In this document: in pieces, positions 52,236 through 61,144 of the stretch
How the letters are laid out: the number at the start of each line of letters is the position of its first letter
Position numbering within the stretch: the first letter of the stretch is position 1
NCBI GenBank assembly: GCA_905188085.1
Contig: CAJJKN010000002.1
Coordinates: 124,001 to 188,000 of the forward strand
Direction of reading: 5' to 3'
Length of the DNA: 64,000 nucleotides
Source: an uncultured Bacillota bacterium
GTDB lineage: Bacteria > Bacillota > Clostridia > Christensenellales > QAND01
Translations under genes and position numbers: made by a program
The notes under the pieces: generated by a model
What the model saw: only the letters and a program-made list of their open reading frames with translations
Told to the model about the DNA's origin: nothing
The model's database searches: none

Positions 52236-52245
52236 AGTTGCGTGC

Positions 52246-52274
52246 TTGCAATGTGCCGGGATGTATGCTAAAAT
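52246..52274 (+). promoter_or_regulatory. Promoter of the rimP-nusA-infB operon
   Basis: TTGCAA (52246-52251) and TAAAAT (52269-52274) with a 17-base spacer, just after the polC stop. Confidence 0.75.
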
Positions 52275-52299
52275 GCAGTTGGAAAGATACTTAGGAGGG

Positions 52300-52325
52300 A
52301 AAAGAGTGGGTTTACCCGCTCTTTT
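52300..52325 (+). terminator. Terminator-like hairpin in the rimP leader
   Basis: AAAAGAGTGGG (52300-52310) and CCCGCTCTTTT (52315-52325) pair throughout (one G-U) around TTTA. It ends polC transcription but also lies downstream of the rimP promoter, so it could act as an attenuator of the nusA operon, where NusA itself is a natural effector. That role is inference. Confidence 0.65.
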
Positions 52326-52347
52326 GTCTTGAAAGGCAGGATGTCTA

Positions 52348-52809
52348 TTGTCCAAAGTAACGGAGAGAATTGAAGCAGCCATTGAAAATACAGTGCAGTC
52401 CATGGGATATCGCATTGTGGATGTGGAAATCGGACGCGAGGACGACAGCAAGGTATTATTCGTATATATAGACAGCCCACAGGGCATTGGATTGGATGAT
52501 TGCGAAGCGGTCTCCAAGGCGATTGATCCCATCATTGATGAACTGGATCCCATTTCCGATGCCTATTTTTTGTGCGTTTCCTCGCCGGGGGTGGATCGGC
52601 CGCTGAAAAGGCCGGCGGATTTTCAATACGCCATCGGCAAAGAGGTGGAGCTTGGTTTATACAAGGCGCAAAACGGCAAGAAAAAGTATGTTGGGATTTT
52701 ACAGTCTTACGAGGAAGAGAAAAACAGCATTACGCTGAACGTAAAGGGCCGGGAGATTCCCTTTGATTTAAAAGATGTGACCCGTGTGCGGCCCACGATA
52801 CAGTTTTGA
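52348..52809 (+). CDS. rimP: Ribosome maturation factor RimP
   Basis: RimP assists 30S subunit maturation. The 153-residue protein has the family features YRIVDVEIGRE, DDCEAVSKAIDPIIDE and VSSPGVDRPLK. It starts with TTG 52348 after a gaaagg/ggcagg stretch; an ATG seven bases earlier is out of frame. It opens the nusA operon, as usual. Confidence 0.96.
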   Translation: MSKVTERIEAAIENTVQSMGYRIVDVEIGREDDSKVLFVYIDSPQGIGLDDCEAVSKAIDPIIDELDPISDAYFLCVSSPGVDRPLKRPADFQYAIGKEVELGLYKAQNGKKKYVGILQSYEEEKNSITLNVKGREIPFDLKDVTRVRPTIQF

Positions 52810-52831
52810 TTTGAGCTAGGAGGCAAAAACG

Positions 52832-53935
52832 ATGAGCAACGGCCTGGTAGAAGCCATTAGCGCCATTGAAAAAGAACGCGGCATTGACGAGGAAATTTTA
52901 TATGAAGCCATTTCGGAGGCACTGAAAAAAGCATACCGCAACCACTACGGCACGGAGGGAAACGTGCGTGCCGAGGTGGATCGCGAAACGGGAGAATTTA
53001 AAGTGTTTTCCCAGCGCGAAGTGATTGAAGAAGTGGAAGACGATATGGACCCCAATATGTATATTTCGCTGGAAGAAGCGCGTAAGCTGGGCGATTTCGG
53101 CATTGGGGATATTGTGGAAGAGGATAAAACGCCGGATTCTTTCGGCCGTGTTGCGGCGCAGACGGCCAAGCAGGTGTTGTTGCAGCGGTTAAAGGAAGCG
53201 GAGCGGGATATTGTCTTTGACGAATTTAACGGCAAACTGCATGAGATTATGACCGGCGTGATACAGCGGGTGGAAAACGGCAATGTATATGTGGAGCTGG
53301 GCAAGAGTGTGGCACTTTTGCCGATGAGCGAACAGGTGCCGGGCGAAACCTATCAGCCGGGAGACAGGCTGAAAGTATACATTTTGAAAGTGGATAGAGA
53401 AGTACGCGGCAAGGATACGCCGGTGATCGTTTCGCGGAAAAACAGGGAGATTGTAAAACGCCTGTTTGAATTGGAAATTCCGGAAGTGATGGACGGCACG
53501 GTGCAGATTAAGGCCATTTCCAGAGAGCCGGGCATCCGTAGCAAGGTGGCGGTGTATTCTGTGGATGAGCAGGTGGATGCCGTGGGTTCCTGCGTGGGGC
53601 CGAAGGGCAGCCGCGTGGAGCAGATTGTGGAAGAGCTGCGCGGGGAGAAAATCGATATTATTCCGTGGAGCTCGGATGTGATAGAGTTTGTGGCGGCTTC
53701 TTTGAGCGCGGCCAAGGTGCTGATGGTGCAGATCAACGAAGAAGAGCATGCTGCCAAGGTAATTGTGCCGGATAATCAGCTTTCGCTGGCCATCGGGATG
53801 CGCGGCATCAATGCAAAGCTGGCGGCCAGGTTGACGGGTTGGAAAACCGACATCAAGAGCCAGACGCAGGCACAGGAAATGTATGACGAGATGATCGAAC
53901 AGGAAAGACAGGCGCAAGAGCAATCAGAGGAATAA
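52832..53935 (+). CDS. nusA: Transcription termination/antitermination protein NusA
   Basis: NusA binds RNA polymerase and nascent RNA to control pausing, termination and rRNA antitermination. The 367-residue protein has the N-terminal polymerase-binding domain (1-125), an S1 domain (about 133-200), and two KH domains (KVAVYSVDEQVDAVGSCVGPKG, then NQLSLAIGMRGINAKLAARL). It lacks the C-terminal acidic repeats of E. coli NusA, as is normal for Firmicutes. A clear taggagg site precedes the ATG. Confidence 0.97.
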   Translation: MSNGLVEAISAIEKERGIDEEILYEAISEALKKAYRNHYGTEGNVRAEVDRETGEFKVFSQREVIEEVEDDMDPNMYISLEEARKLGDFGIGDIVEEDKTPDSFGRVAAQTAKQVLLQRLKEAERDIVFDEFNGKLHEIMTGVIQRVENGNVYVELGKSVALLPMSEQVPGETYQPGDRLKVYILKVDREVRGKDTPVIVSRKNREIVKRLFELEIPEVMDGTVQIKAISREPGIRSKVAVYSVDEQVDAVGSCVGPKGSRVEQIVEELRGEKIDIIPWSSDVIEFVAASLSAAKVLMVQINEEEHAAKVIVPDNQLSLAIGMRGINAKLAARLTGWKTDIKSQTQAQEMYDEMIEQERQAQEQSEE

Positions 53936-53941
53936 TCCGGA

Positions 53942-54193
53942 ATGAAAAAACGAAAAGTACCTATGAGAATGTGCATCGGCTGTAAACAGATGAAGCCGAA
54001 AAAGGAATTGATTCGCATTGTGCAACCCAAAGAGGGAGGGCAGAGCACGGATCTGACCGGAAAAGCACAGGGGCGCGGGGCATATGTTTGCAAAAACGAA
54101 GAGTGTCTAAAGCTTGCCGTGAAAAACAAGGCGGTAAAGCTGAGCCCGGATGTGGTGCGCGCTTTAGAGCAAGAGATCCAAAAAGATGAATGA
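53942..54193 (+). CDS. ylxR: YlxR family RNA-binding protein (RnpM)
   Basis: An 83-residue YlxR protein. It has the family motif MRMCIGCKQMKPKKELIRIV and GRGAYVCKNEECL, with four cysteines in two pairs. The B. subtilis homologue (RnpM) binds and modulates RNase P RNA. It lies between nusA and the L7Ae-like gene, which it overlaps by eight bases. Confidence 0.93.
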   Translation: MKKRKVPMRMCIGCKQMKPKKELIRIVQPKEGGQSTDLTGKAQGRGAYVCKNEECLKLAVKNKAVKLSPDVVRALEQEIQKDE

Positions 54194-54473
54194 GAACAGG
54201 ATAAAAACCATGATTGGCTTTGCGGCCAGGGCCGGCCAATGTGCGCTGGGCGCAACGGCGGTGGAGGCGGCGATCCGTTCAAAAAAGGCAAAATTGGTGC
54301 TTTTGGATAAAGAAAGCACAGAAAATACAAAAAAGAACTATCAAAATCTGTGTAGACATTATAAAATACCTTATATTGAGTGCACAGATCCCGGGTCGGC
54401 AGCAGGAAAGCCGGGCCGGCTCAGCTTGGCGATTTTAAGACAGGATTTTGCCGAGCAGATATTGAAAGCATAA
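54186..54473 (+). CDS. ylxQ: L7Ae/YlxQ-like RNA-binding protein
   Basis: A 95-residue protein of the L7Ae/L30e/YlxQ family, which binds kink-turn RNA. It shows IGFAARAGQCALGATAVEAAIRS and LVLLDKESTENTKK. It overlaps ylxR and precedes infB, the classical Firmicutes order. Confidence 0.92.
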   Translation: MNENRIKTMIGFAARAGQCALGATAVEAAIRSKKAKLVLLDKESTENTKKNYQNLCRHYKIPYIECTDPGSAAGKPGRLSLAILRQDFAEQILKA

Positions 54474-54495
54474 ACCGTTTTACGGGGGGACAAGG

Positions 54496-57153
54496 ATGAC
54501 CGAAACAACTGGAAAAATCAAGATCAACGATGTGGCCAAGGCTGTTGCTAAAAATGCCAATGATCATCTGCGCGCGGTAAAAGACGTGCAGGATCATTTG
54601 CGGGCGCAGACCGATTCTTTGCGTAAGCTGGAAGCGGAACTTTTGCGCAAAGCAAGAGAGCAGCAGGCCCAGGAGACGGCTCGGCCGGAAGAGGCTGCAT
54701 CCGAAGCGAGAAAGCCGGAGGCAGCGCTCCAGACCCCCGTACAACAGCCACAGGAAAAAGCCGAACCTGTAAAGGCGGAAAAACCTGCTGCACAGCCGGC
54801 TGCGGAAAAAGAGGAAAAACCGACGACCGAGGCATCGGAACCGGTTCAGGAAGAGGTAAAGCAGCCCAAGACGGAAAAACCGGCAGAGCCGGCGTCCGCA
54901 GCGCAGCAAGCGCCCAAACCGCGCTTTGAACGGCCTGCCGAAAGATTGGCACGCAGACAGGGCGGCGTGCTGCGCGATGACGCGGCAGCCCGCAATGCCC
55001 AGCGCATGAGAGAAAACCCGCCTGCACAAAACAGGCAGCAGCGCACAGGCGACCGGACCGGCCGCCCGCAGCAACAGGGAGCGCGGCCCCAGCGCCCGAT
55101 GGGTGATCGGCCGCAACACCAAGATCAGCGCAACAACAATAATAACCGCGGCGGCATGAATCGTCCGCGCCCGATGACACCGGCAGTTCCGCCGATGGAA
55201 AAAGGACGGGTGAGTAACTATGACCCGAAAAAATCCAGCTACACGCGTGTGTTTGACAGCGACAAGCGCCAAAAGAGCAAAAAGCAGCTGGAAAAAGAAC
55301 GGTATGCAAAGCAGGGCGGCATTGATGAAGTGATTCGCGGCCGCCGCCCGCGCAAACGCCAACAGCCGGCAGCGCCGAAGATTGAGCCGATTAAAATTGA
55401 TAAGGCCGTGATTACGGGCGATACGGTATCGGTGAAAACGCTGGCAGAGCGCATCGGCAAACCGGCAACGGAAATTATCAAAAAGCTGATGATGCTGAAC
55501 ATCATCGCAACGATCAACCATGAAATTGACTTTGACACCGCATTTTTGGTGGCAAGCGAATTTGGCGTGGAACTGGAGCAGAAGATTGAACAGTCCGCCG
55601 AAGACCAGCTGATTTCCGAAAACGATACGGTGGATGATGAAAAAGATTTGGTCAAACGCCCGCCGGTGGTTACCATCATGGGCCATGTAGACCATGGGAA
55701 AACCTCTTTGCTGGACGCCATTCGTTCTTCGCGCGTAACAGCGGGCGAAGCGGGCGGTATTACGCAGCACATCGGCGCGTATACGGTGGATGTAAACGGC
55801 GAAAGCATTACGTTTTTGGATACGCCGGGCCATGAAGCGTTTACGGCCATGCGTTCCAGAGGCGCGCAGGTTACAGACGTTGTTATTTTGGTCGTGGCGG
55901 CCGACGACGGCATTATGCCGCAGACCATTGAAGCCATCAACCACGCCAAGGCGGCCAATGTGCCGATCATTGTGGCGGTAAATAAAATTGACCTGCCGGA
56001 TGCCAACCCGGACAGGGTGAAGCAGGAACTGACAGAGCACGGCCTTGTCTGTGAAGACTGGGGCGGCGACACGATCGTGGTGCCGGTATCCGCCAGAACG
56101 CATGAAGGGCTGGATACGCTGCTGGAAATGATCTTGCTGGTAGCGGAAGTGCAGGATTTGAAAGCCAACCCGAACCGCCTGGCCAAGGGCGCGATTGTGG
56201 AAGCCAAGCTGGATAAAGGGCGCGGCCCGGTGGCCACCGTTTTGATTGAAAACGGCACGCTGGAAGTGGGCCAGACCGTGATTGCCGGCATGGCGAGCGG
56301 GCGTATCAAGGCCATGTTGAACGACCGCGGGCAGCGCGTGCAAAAGGCAACGCCGAGCATGCCGGTAGAGGTGCTTGGGTTTGACATTGTGCCGGAAGCG
56401 GGCGAAACCATGTATGCGGTGGAAACCAGCGCGTTGACACGGCAGATCGTGGAGGAAAGAAAGAACCGCGTTAAGATTGAGCGGACCAAGGCCACGAGCA
56501 AGGTTTCGTTGGATGATCTGTTTGACCAGATCAACGAAGGCCAGATTAAAGAATTGAACATCATTGTAAAAGCGGACGTACAGGGCAGCGTGGAGGCGGT
56601 GCAGTCTTCGCTGGAAAAACTGTCCAATGACGAAGTGCGTGTAAAATGCATTCACGGCGGCGTAGGCGCGATTTCCTCCACGGATATTTTGCTGGCCAGC
56701 GCGAGCAACGCCATTGTCATCGGCTTTAATGTGCGCCCGGATGCCACGGCCCGTACCCAGGCGGAAAAAGACGGCGTGGACATTCGGCTGTATAGAATTA
56801 TCTATCAGGCGATTGAAGATATTGAAAACGCGATGAAGGGCATGCTGGAACCGGTGTATGAAGAAGTGATCCTGGGGCATGCTGAAATTCGTGAAACGTT
56901 TAAAGTTTCTGCCGTGGGCACGATTGCAGGTTGTATGGTGCAGGACGGCAAGATGCAGCGCAACTGCGATGTGCGTTTGCTGCGTGATAACGTTGTGGTA
57001 TATGAAGGACATCTGGCTTCGCTGAAACGGTTTAAAGACGACGTGAAGGAAGTAGCGTCCGGCTTTGAATGCGGCCTGAGCCTTGAAAACTTCAACGATA
57101 TCAAAGTGGGCGATGTTGTGGAAGCGTATACACAGGAAGAAGTGAAAAGATAA
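54496..57153 (+). CDS. infB: Translation initiation factor IF-2
   Basis: IF-2 delivers initiator tRNA to the ribosome with GTP. The 885-residue protein has a short N-terminal domain, a long low-complexity stretch rich in Ala, Pro, Glu, Lys and Gln (about 55-270, with an Arg/Gln/Asn-rich end), the IF2-N domain (about 300-370), the GTPase domain with GHVDHGKTS, DTPGHEAF and NKIDLPDAN, and domains II-IV. It ends one base into the rbfA start (TAATG), so the two are tightly coupled. Confidence 0.98.
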   Translation: MTETTGKIKINDVAKAVAKNANDHLRAVKDVQDHLRAQTDSLRKLEAELLRKAREQQAQETARPEEAASEARKPEAALQTPVQQPQEKAEPVKAEKPAAQPAAEKEEKPTTEASEPVQEEVKQPKTEKPAEPASAAQQAPKPRFERPAERLARRQGGVLRDDAAARNAQRMRENPPAQNRQQRTGDRTGRPQQQGARPQRPMGDRPQHQDQRNNNNNRGGMNRPRPMTPAVPPMEKGRVSNYDPKKSSYTRVFDSDKRQKSKKQLEKERYAKQGGIDEVIRGRRPRKRQQPAAPKIEPIKIDKAVITGDTVSVKTLAERIGKPATEIIKKLMMLNIIATINHEIDFDTAFLVASEFGVELEQKIEQSAEDQLISENDTVDDEKDLVKRPPVVTIMGHVDHGKTSLLDAIRSSRVTAGEAGGITQHIGAYTVDVNGESITFLDTPGHEAFTAMRSRGAQVTDVVILVVAADDGIMPQTIEAINHAKAANVPIIVAVNKIDLPDANPDRVKQELTEHGLVCEDWGGDTIVVPVSARTHEGLDTLLEMILLVAEVQDLKANPNRLAKGAIVEAKLDKGRGPVATVLIENGTLEVGQTVIAGMASGRIKAMLNDRGQRVQKATPSMPVEVLGFDIVPEAGETMYAVETSALTRQIVEERKNRVKIERTKATSKVSLDDLFDQINEGQIKELNIIVKADVQGSVEAVQSSLEKLSNDEVRVKCIHGGVGAISSTDILLASASNAIVIGFNVRPDATARTQAEKDGVDIRLYRIIYQAIEDIENAMKGMLEPVYEEVILGHAEIRETFKVSAVGTIAGCMVQDGKMQRNCDVRLLRDNVVVYEGHLASLKRFKDDVKEVASGFECGLSLENFNDIKVGDVVEAYTQEEVKR

Positions 57154-57527
57154 TGCCGAGTTTTCGTGCGCAGCGCATCAATGAAGAAGTGCGCCGTGAG
57201 GTGGAAAATATCCTTACGACGGAAGTAAAGGATCCCGGCCTGATGGGGATGCTCAGCGTGGTGCGCGCAGAGGTGACGCGCGATCTGGCGCATGCAAAGT
57301 TGTATATCAGCGTGTATGGCGATGAGGCAAAGGCGGAGGATGTTTTGCCGGCCTTGGAACGGGCCAACGGATTTATCCGCAGGGAACTGGCACAGCGGTT
57401 GGAACTGCGCCGCGTGCCGGAACTGCATTTTGTGGCGGATGATTCCATTGCCTATGCGGTGAATATGAGCCAATTGATAGACCAGGTTGTGAAAGACGAT
57501 GAAAAGCGAACAGAAAAGAATCATTGA
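57153..57527 (+). CDS. rbfA: Ribosome-binding factor A
   Basis: RbfA is a 30S maturation factor. The 124-residue protein has the KH-like fold features RINEEVRREVENIL, KDPGLMGMLSVVRAEVTRDL and RVPELHFVADDSI. The start overlaps the infB stop by one base, and the end overlaps nrnA by 29 bases. Confidence 0.96.
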   Translation: MPSFRAQRINEEVRREVENILTTEVKDPGLMGMLSVVRAEVTRDLAHAKLYISVYGDEAKAEDVLPALERANGFIRRELAQRLELRRVPELHFVADDSIAYAVNMSQLIDQVVKDDEKRTEKNH

Positions 57528-58461
57528 GTTTTTACATGCGGAAGATGGGTTTACCATTCTTCCGCATATTAATCCGGACGGAGATGCATTTGGGAGCGGG
57601 GTTGCTCTTTTTTTAACATTGAGAGCTTTGGGAAAAAAGGCAGAATTTGTGGTGGCGGATGATGTGCCGTTTATGTATCGGACGATGCCGCTACTGCCTT
57701 ATCTGACAAAGCCGGAGCAGGCCGTTGGCTATAAAAATGTGATTTGTGTGGACACTTCGGACAAAGGTCGGCTGGAAACGCCGAAGTTTTTGGAAAACGC
57801 GCAGAAGATTGTGGTGTTGGATCATCACATCTCCAACCATGGCTTTGGCGATTTGCAATGGATTGAGCCGAAGGCTGCGGCTTCGGCCGAGGTGATATAT
57901 CAGGTGGCAGAGTTGCTGCATGTGCAGATAAAAGGCGATCTGGCCACCTGTTTGTTGTTGGCGCTGTCTACGGACACGGGGCATTTCGGTTTCAAAAACA
58001 CCACGCCGCGAACGCTGGAGATGGCGTCTAAACTTTTGGCGGACGGCGCCAGCATAGCGGACATTTGCTATGACGTATATCACAGAAAAACCTGGCAGAA
58101 AACAAAGCTTTTGGGACGCGCGATCGACAGCCTGGAGCTGCTGTGCGATGGGAAAGCGGGCCTGGTGACGATTACCAAAAAAGATTTGGAAGAATGCGGA
58201 TGCAGCCAGAGCGATTGCGAAGGGCTGATTGATATTGCGCGGGAAATAGACGGTGTAGAGGTTTCTGTATTGCTGCGCGAGCGCGGCGATGAGATCAAAG
58301 GCAGCTTACGCTCGAGAAACGAGATGAACGTGGCGGATATGGCGGCCCAATACGGCGGCGGCGGGCACAGGGCGGCTTCTGGCTTTTCTTTGCAGATGAC
58401 GTTGCCGGAGGCGGTCTGCGAAATAAAAAGAATGTTGACGGAGGCGTTTGCACAGAGATGA
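57499..58461 (+). CDS. nrnA: DHH/DHHA1 phosphoesterase (NrnA-like nanoRNase)
   Basis: NrnA proteins degrade short oligoribonucleotides and pAp. The 320-residue protein has HINPDGDAFGSG, VDTSDKGR, the DHH motif in VVLDHHISNHGFG and the DHHA1 motif GGGGHRAASGF. The N-terminus overlaps rbfA by 29 bases; ATG 57499 is the first that gives the full family start. truB overlaps its stop by four bases. Confidence 0.93.
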   Translation: MKSEQKRIIEFLHAEDGFTILPHINPDGDAFGSGVALFLTLRALGKKAEFVVADDVPFMYRTMPLLPYLTKPEQAVGYKNVICVDTSDKGRLETPKFLENAQKIVVLDHHISNHGFGDLQWIEPKAAASAEVIYQVAELLHVQIKGDLATCLLLALSTDTGHFGFKNTTPRTLEMASKLLADGASIADICYDVYHRKTWQKTKLLGRAIDSLELLCDGKAGLVTITKKDLEECGCSQSDCEGLIDIAREIDGVEVSVLLRERGDEIKGSLRSRNEMNVADMAAQYGGGGHRAASGFSLQMTLPEAVCEIKRMLTEAFAQR

Positions 58462-59372
58462 ACGGGATTGTCAACGTTTTAAAGCCGCCGGGGATGACAA
58501 GCCAAAACGTGGTCTCGTTTATGCGCAGAACCGTGGGCATAAAAAAAATCGGCCATAGCGGCACGCTGGATCCTTATGCAGCCGGCGTGTTGCCTATTTT
58601 TATCGGTAAGGCAACGCGCGTGGTGGAATATGCCATGGCGGGGGAAAAGGAATATATCGGGGAGATCTGTTTTGGCATAGAAACCGACACGCTGGACGCG
58701 CAGGGAAAGATTGTGGCAAGAGACGGGAAAGAAGTTTCTCAAGAGCAATTTGAGCGTGTTTTGCAGCAGACGCACGGCGTGATTTATCAGCGGCCGCCGA
58801 TGTATTCGGCGCTGAAAATGGACGGGCAGAAGCTGGTAAACCTTGCCAGAAAGGGAAAGCAGGTAGAGATTCCCAAGCGGCCGGTAGAAATTTTTGAAAC
58901 GGAATTGATTGCGCCGGCCGGGCCAAACCGTTTTTTGTTTCGTGTGCGGTGCAGCAAGGGTACCTATGTGCGAACGCTGTGTCAGGATTGGGGAAAAGCA
59001 CTGGGAACGGTGGCGCATTTGAGCTTTTTATTGCGTACGCAGACCGGCGCTTATAAAATCGAAGACAGTTTGACGTTGGAAGAGATTACGGCGCTTGGCG
59101 AGCAGGGCGCGCTTTTAAACGCATTGCAGCCGATTGAAAGCGGATGCGATACCTTGCCGAGAATCGACCTTACGATACAGGCAAAACGCGCGGTGCTGTG
59201 CGGGCAGGAGATCTTGCCTAAATGGATTCTTGCCATGCCCGAAGAGCAGAAAACGCCCTGCCAACTATGGGTGGGCGGCCGGTTTATGGGTATTGCACAG
59301 CGTACCGATGAAAACACGATAGAGACACAAAAGGTGATCTGGGAGGAAACATGCAACGCTTTGCAAAGATAA
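58458..59372 (+). CDS. truB: tRNA pseudouridine(55) synthase TruB
   Basis: TruB makes pseudouridine 55 in the T-loop of tRNAs. The 304-residue protein begins NGIVNVLKPPGMTSQNVV and has the catalytic segment GHSGTLDPYAAGVLPI with the active Asp, plus YVRTLCQDWG. The start overlaps nrnA by four bases; ribF starts 22 bases before the truB stop. Confidence 0.96.
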   Translation: MNGIVNVLKPPGMTSQNVVSFMRRTVGIKKIGHSGTLDPYAAGVLPIFIGKATRVVEYAMAGEKEYIGEICFGIETDTLDAQGKIVARDGKEVSQEQFERVLQQTHGVIYQRPPMYSALKMDGQKLVNLARKGKQVEIPKRPVEIFETELIAPAGPNRFLFRVRCSKGTYVRTLCQDWGKALGTVAHLSFLLRTQTGAYKIEDSLTLEEITALGEQGALLNALQPIESGCDTLPRIDLTIQAKRAVLCGQEILPKWILAMPEEQKTPCQLWVGGRFMGIAQRTDENTIETQKVIWEETCNALQR

Positions 59373-59929
59373 ATGAGCTAAAGGATAAGCGGGTCCATAT
59401 GGCGTTGGGCCAGTTTGACGGCGTGCATATCGGGCACCAGGCGCTTTTGCAGCGGTGTTTGGACAGCGCCAAACAGGCAGGCCGGCCCAGCTGTGTTTTC
59501 ACATTTGCCACGACGCCGCATCCGGATAAGGAAAAAGCGCTGGGTAAAAGCTTGATGACGATAGAGGAAAAGCTCGGCTTTTTTGAAAAGATGGGGTTTG
59601 ATTACACCCTGATGATGCCGTTTGATGATGAAATTCGCCTTACGCCCAAAAAGGAATTTTTGGATATGCTGGCCGTGGAAAACAGGGTGGAGGCCGTGTA
59701 TTGCGGGGAGGATTTCAGGTTTGGCTTTATGGGCCAGGGCGATGTGGATTTTTTGAAGAAATATTGCAGGCAGAATAAGACGATGCAGGCCGTGGTGGTG
59801 CCGACGGTGTCGCTGTTTGGCAAAGCGGTTTCCAGCACGAGAATCCGCACGGCGCTTTTGCAGCACGAAGATCAATTGGCAAGCGCCCTGCTGGGAAGAG
59901 AATACAGAGAGGAAGACGGAGAAAAATGA
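59351..59929 (+). CDS. ribF: FAD synthetase, RibF N-terminal domain only
   Basis: Bacterial RibF is normally bifunctional (about 310 residues): an N-terminal FMN adenylyltransferase and a C-terminal riboflavin kinase. Here the frame codes 192 residues covering only the adenylyltransferase: GQFDGVHIGHQ (nucleotidyl-transferase HxGH), FTFATTPHP, VYCGEDFRFGFMGQGD and the closing SSTRIRTALL. It stops soon after, at YREEDGEK. The kinase half (with its PTAN motif) is absent here and in the following frames. The stop overlaps the next gene by four bases, so this looks like a settled arrangement rather than a sequencing error. Confidence 0.88.
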   Translation: MQRFAKINELKDKRVHMALGQFDGVHIGHQALLQRCLDSAKQAGRPSCVFTFATTPHPDKEKALGKSLMTIEEKLGFFEKMGFDYTLMMPFDDEIRLTPKKEFLDMLAVENRVEAVYCGEDFRFGFMGQGDVDFLKKYCRQNKTMQAVVVPTVSLFGKAVSSTRIRTALLQHEDQLASALLGREYREEDGEK

Positions 59930-60672
59930 AGCAGCAGATTCATTTGCCGCTGGCCTTGACCGGCGCGGAGAATGTGCGCGAATTAGGCGGCTACCGGACA
60001 ACAGACGGGAAAACCATCCGCACACATCGCCTGTTAAGGGGCACGGCACAGGACAGTTTGACGGATGAGGACAGGGCGTTTTTATATGATTACGGCGTGC
60101 GGTGCATCATCGATTTGCGTTCGAACTATGAGGTGAAGGAAAAGCCGAGCCGGATGGACGGATATAAGGACGTGGCCTACTACAATGTGCCGATGCTGGA
60201 CGAAATAAATTCCAAAACACCGGAGGAAATGAAAAAGGGAATGCCGTCTTCCATATTTGAAATTTATAAAGGCTTGATTTTGGATGAACAGGCTGGGTTT
60301 AGACGGGTGTTGGATCTGATTTCCGATCATCCGACGGGATGTATTTTATTTAACTGTACGGCAGGGAAAGACAGAACCGGGCTTACGGCCATGTTGCTGT
60401 TGTCCATTGCCGGGGTGGATGAAGAGACCATTGTGAACGATTATGCGGCCAGTGAACGTTTTTTGCCGGAGTTTAAAAAGATGAAAAAGGCGGAGATGGA
60501 TGCAATGGGGCTGCCGTGGTCGGAATCTTTTTTCGGCACGGCACCGGAAAATATGGAGCAAACGCTGGCGCTGATAAAACAGGAATTCGGCACGGTGCAC
60601 GATTATCTGTTGCAGATTGGAATGGAACAAGCGCAGATTGATAAAATCCGCCGTTCGCTATGGGAAAGCTGA
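59926..60672 (+). CDS. Tyrosine/phosphoinositide-type protein phosphatase
   Basis: A 248-residue phosphatase of the bacterial tyrosine phosphatase family related to LipA/PtpB-type enzymes. The P-loop is NCTAGKDRTG (Cys near residue 145, Arg six residues on), with the upstream signature NVRELGGYRTTDG and DLRSNYEV. Such enzymes act on phosphotyrosine or phosphoinositides. It starts within the ribF stop (ATGA), so its dose is tied to RibF; whether it acts on a flavin-related phosphate is unknown and I have no sequence evidence for it. Confidence 0.85.
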   Translation: MKQQIHLPLALTGAENVRELGGYRTTDGKTIRTHRLLRGTAQDSLTDEDRAFLYDYGVRCIIDLRSNYEVKEKPSRMDGYKDVAYYNVPMLDEINSKTPEEMKKGMPSSIFEIYKGLILDEQAGFRRVLDLISDHPTGCILFNCTAGKDRTGLTAMLLLSIAGVDEETIVNDYAASERFLPEFKKMKKAEMDAMGLPWSESFFGTAPENMEQTLALIKQEFGTVHDYLLQIGMEQAQIDKIRRSLWES

Positions 60673-60682
60673 GAGAAAACGG

Positions 60683-60711
60683 TTTACAAACCGAAACGGA
60701 TATGGTATATT
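60683..60711 (+). promoter_or_regulatory. Promoter of rpsO
   Basis: TTTACA (60683-60688) and TATATT (60706-60711) with a 17-base spacer. A GC-rich leader of about 85 bases follows, with complementary stretches (for example CCGGCGG against CGGGCGG-type repeats) that could hold the S15 autoregulatory structure, though no specific fold can be assigned by eye. Confidence 0.75.
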
Positions 60712-60801
60712 TTTGTAGTCAACCGCGTTCTGTGTTGTGCGCTGTCTCCGGCGGCAGGCACGGGCGGCGGGGGTATATTATAACAGTAAGGAGTTTTTGA
60801 A

Positions 60802-61065
60802 ATGACCAAAGAACGTAAAGCTGAACTTATGCAGCAATATGCGACCCATGAAGGCGATACCGGCTCTCCGGAAGTGCAGATTGCGCTTTTGACCGAACGG
60901 ATCAACCACCTGAATGAGCACTTGAAACTCAACAAAAAAGACCATCATTCCCGTCGTGGGCTGTTGCAGATGGTTGGCCGCCGCCGCGGTTTGTTGAACT
61001 ACCTCAAGGAAAAGGATATCGAAAGATACAGAACCCTAATTGCATCATTGGGACTGCGTCACTAA
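60802..61065 (+). CDS. rpsO: 30S ribosomal protein S15
   Basis: S15 binds the 16S rRNA central domain. The 87-residue product has the family signature HEGDTGSPEVQIALLTERI and HHSRRGLLQMVGRRRGLLNYL. Its ribosome site is aaggag. It precedes pnp, the conserved order. Confidence 0.98.
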   Translation: MTKERKAELMQQYATHEGDTGSPEVQIALLTERINHLNEHLKLNKKDHHSRRGLLQMVGRRRGLLNYLKEKDIERYRTLIASLGLRH

Positions 61066-61075
61066 GCCACTTATT

Positions 61076-61103
61076 AGAGCGGGTGTTACTCGCTCTATCT
61101 TTT
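61076..61103 (+). terminator. Hairpin between rpsO and pnp
   Basis: AGAGCGGGT/ACTCGCTCT (61076-61084, 61088-61096) with a GTT loop, followed by ATCTTTTTA. Probably a partial terminator or processing site; no separate pnp promoter was seen. Confidence 0.7.
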
Positions 61104-61144
61104 TATACAGGGCACATATGCCAAGAAGGAGAAGAGAGAAGAAG

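Noticed and set aside
54421..57012. An 863-codon open frame on the minus strand opposite infB
   Set aside because: It is the antisense of a certain infB gene, rich in His, Arg and Phe as expected from complementary GC-rich codons, with no ribosome site or family motif.
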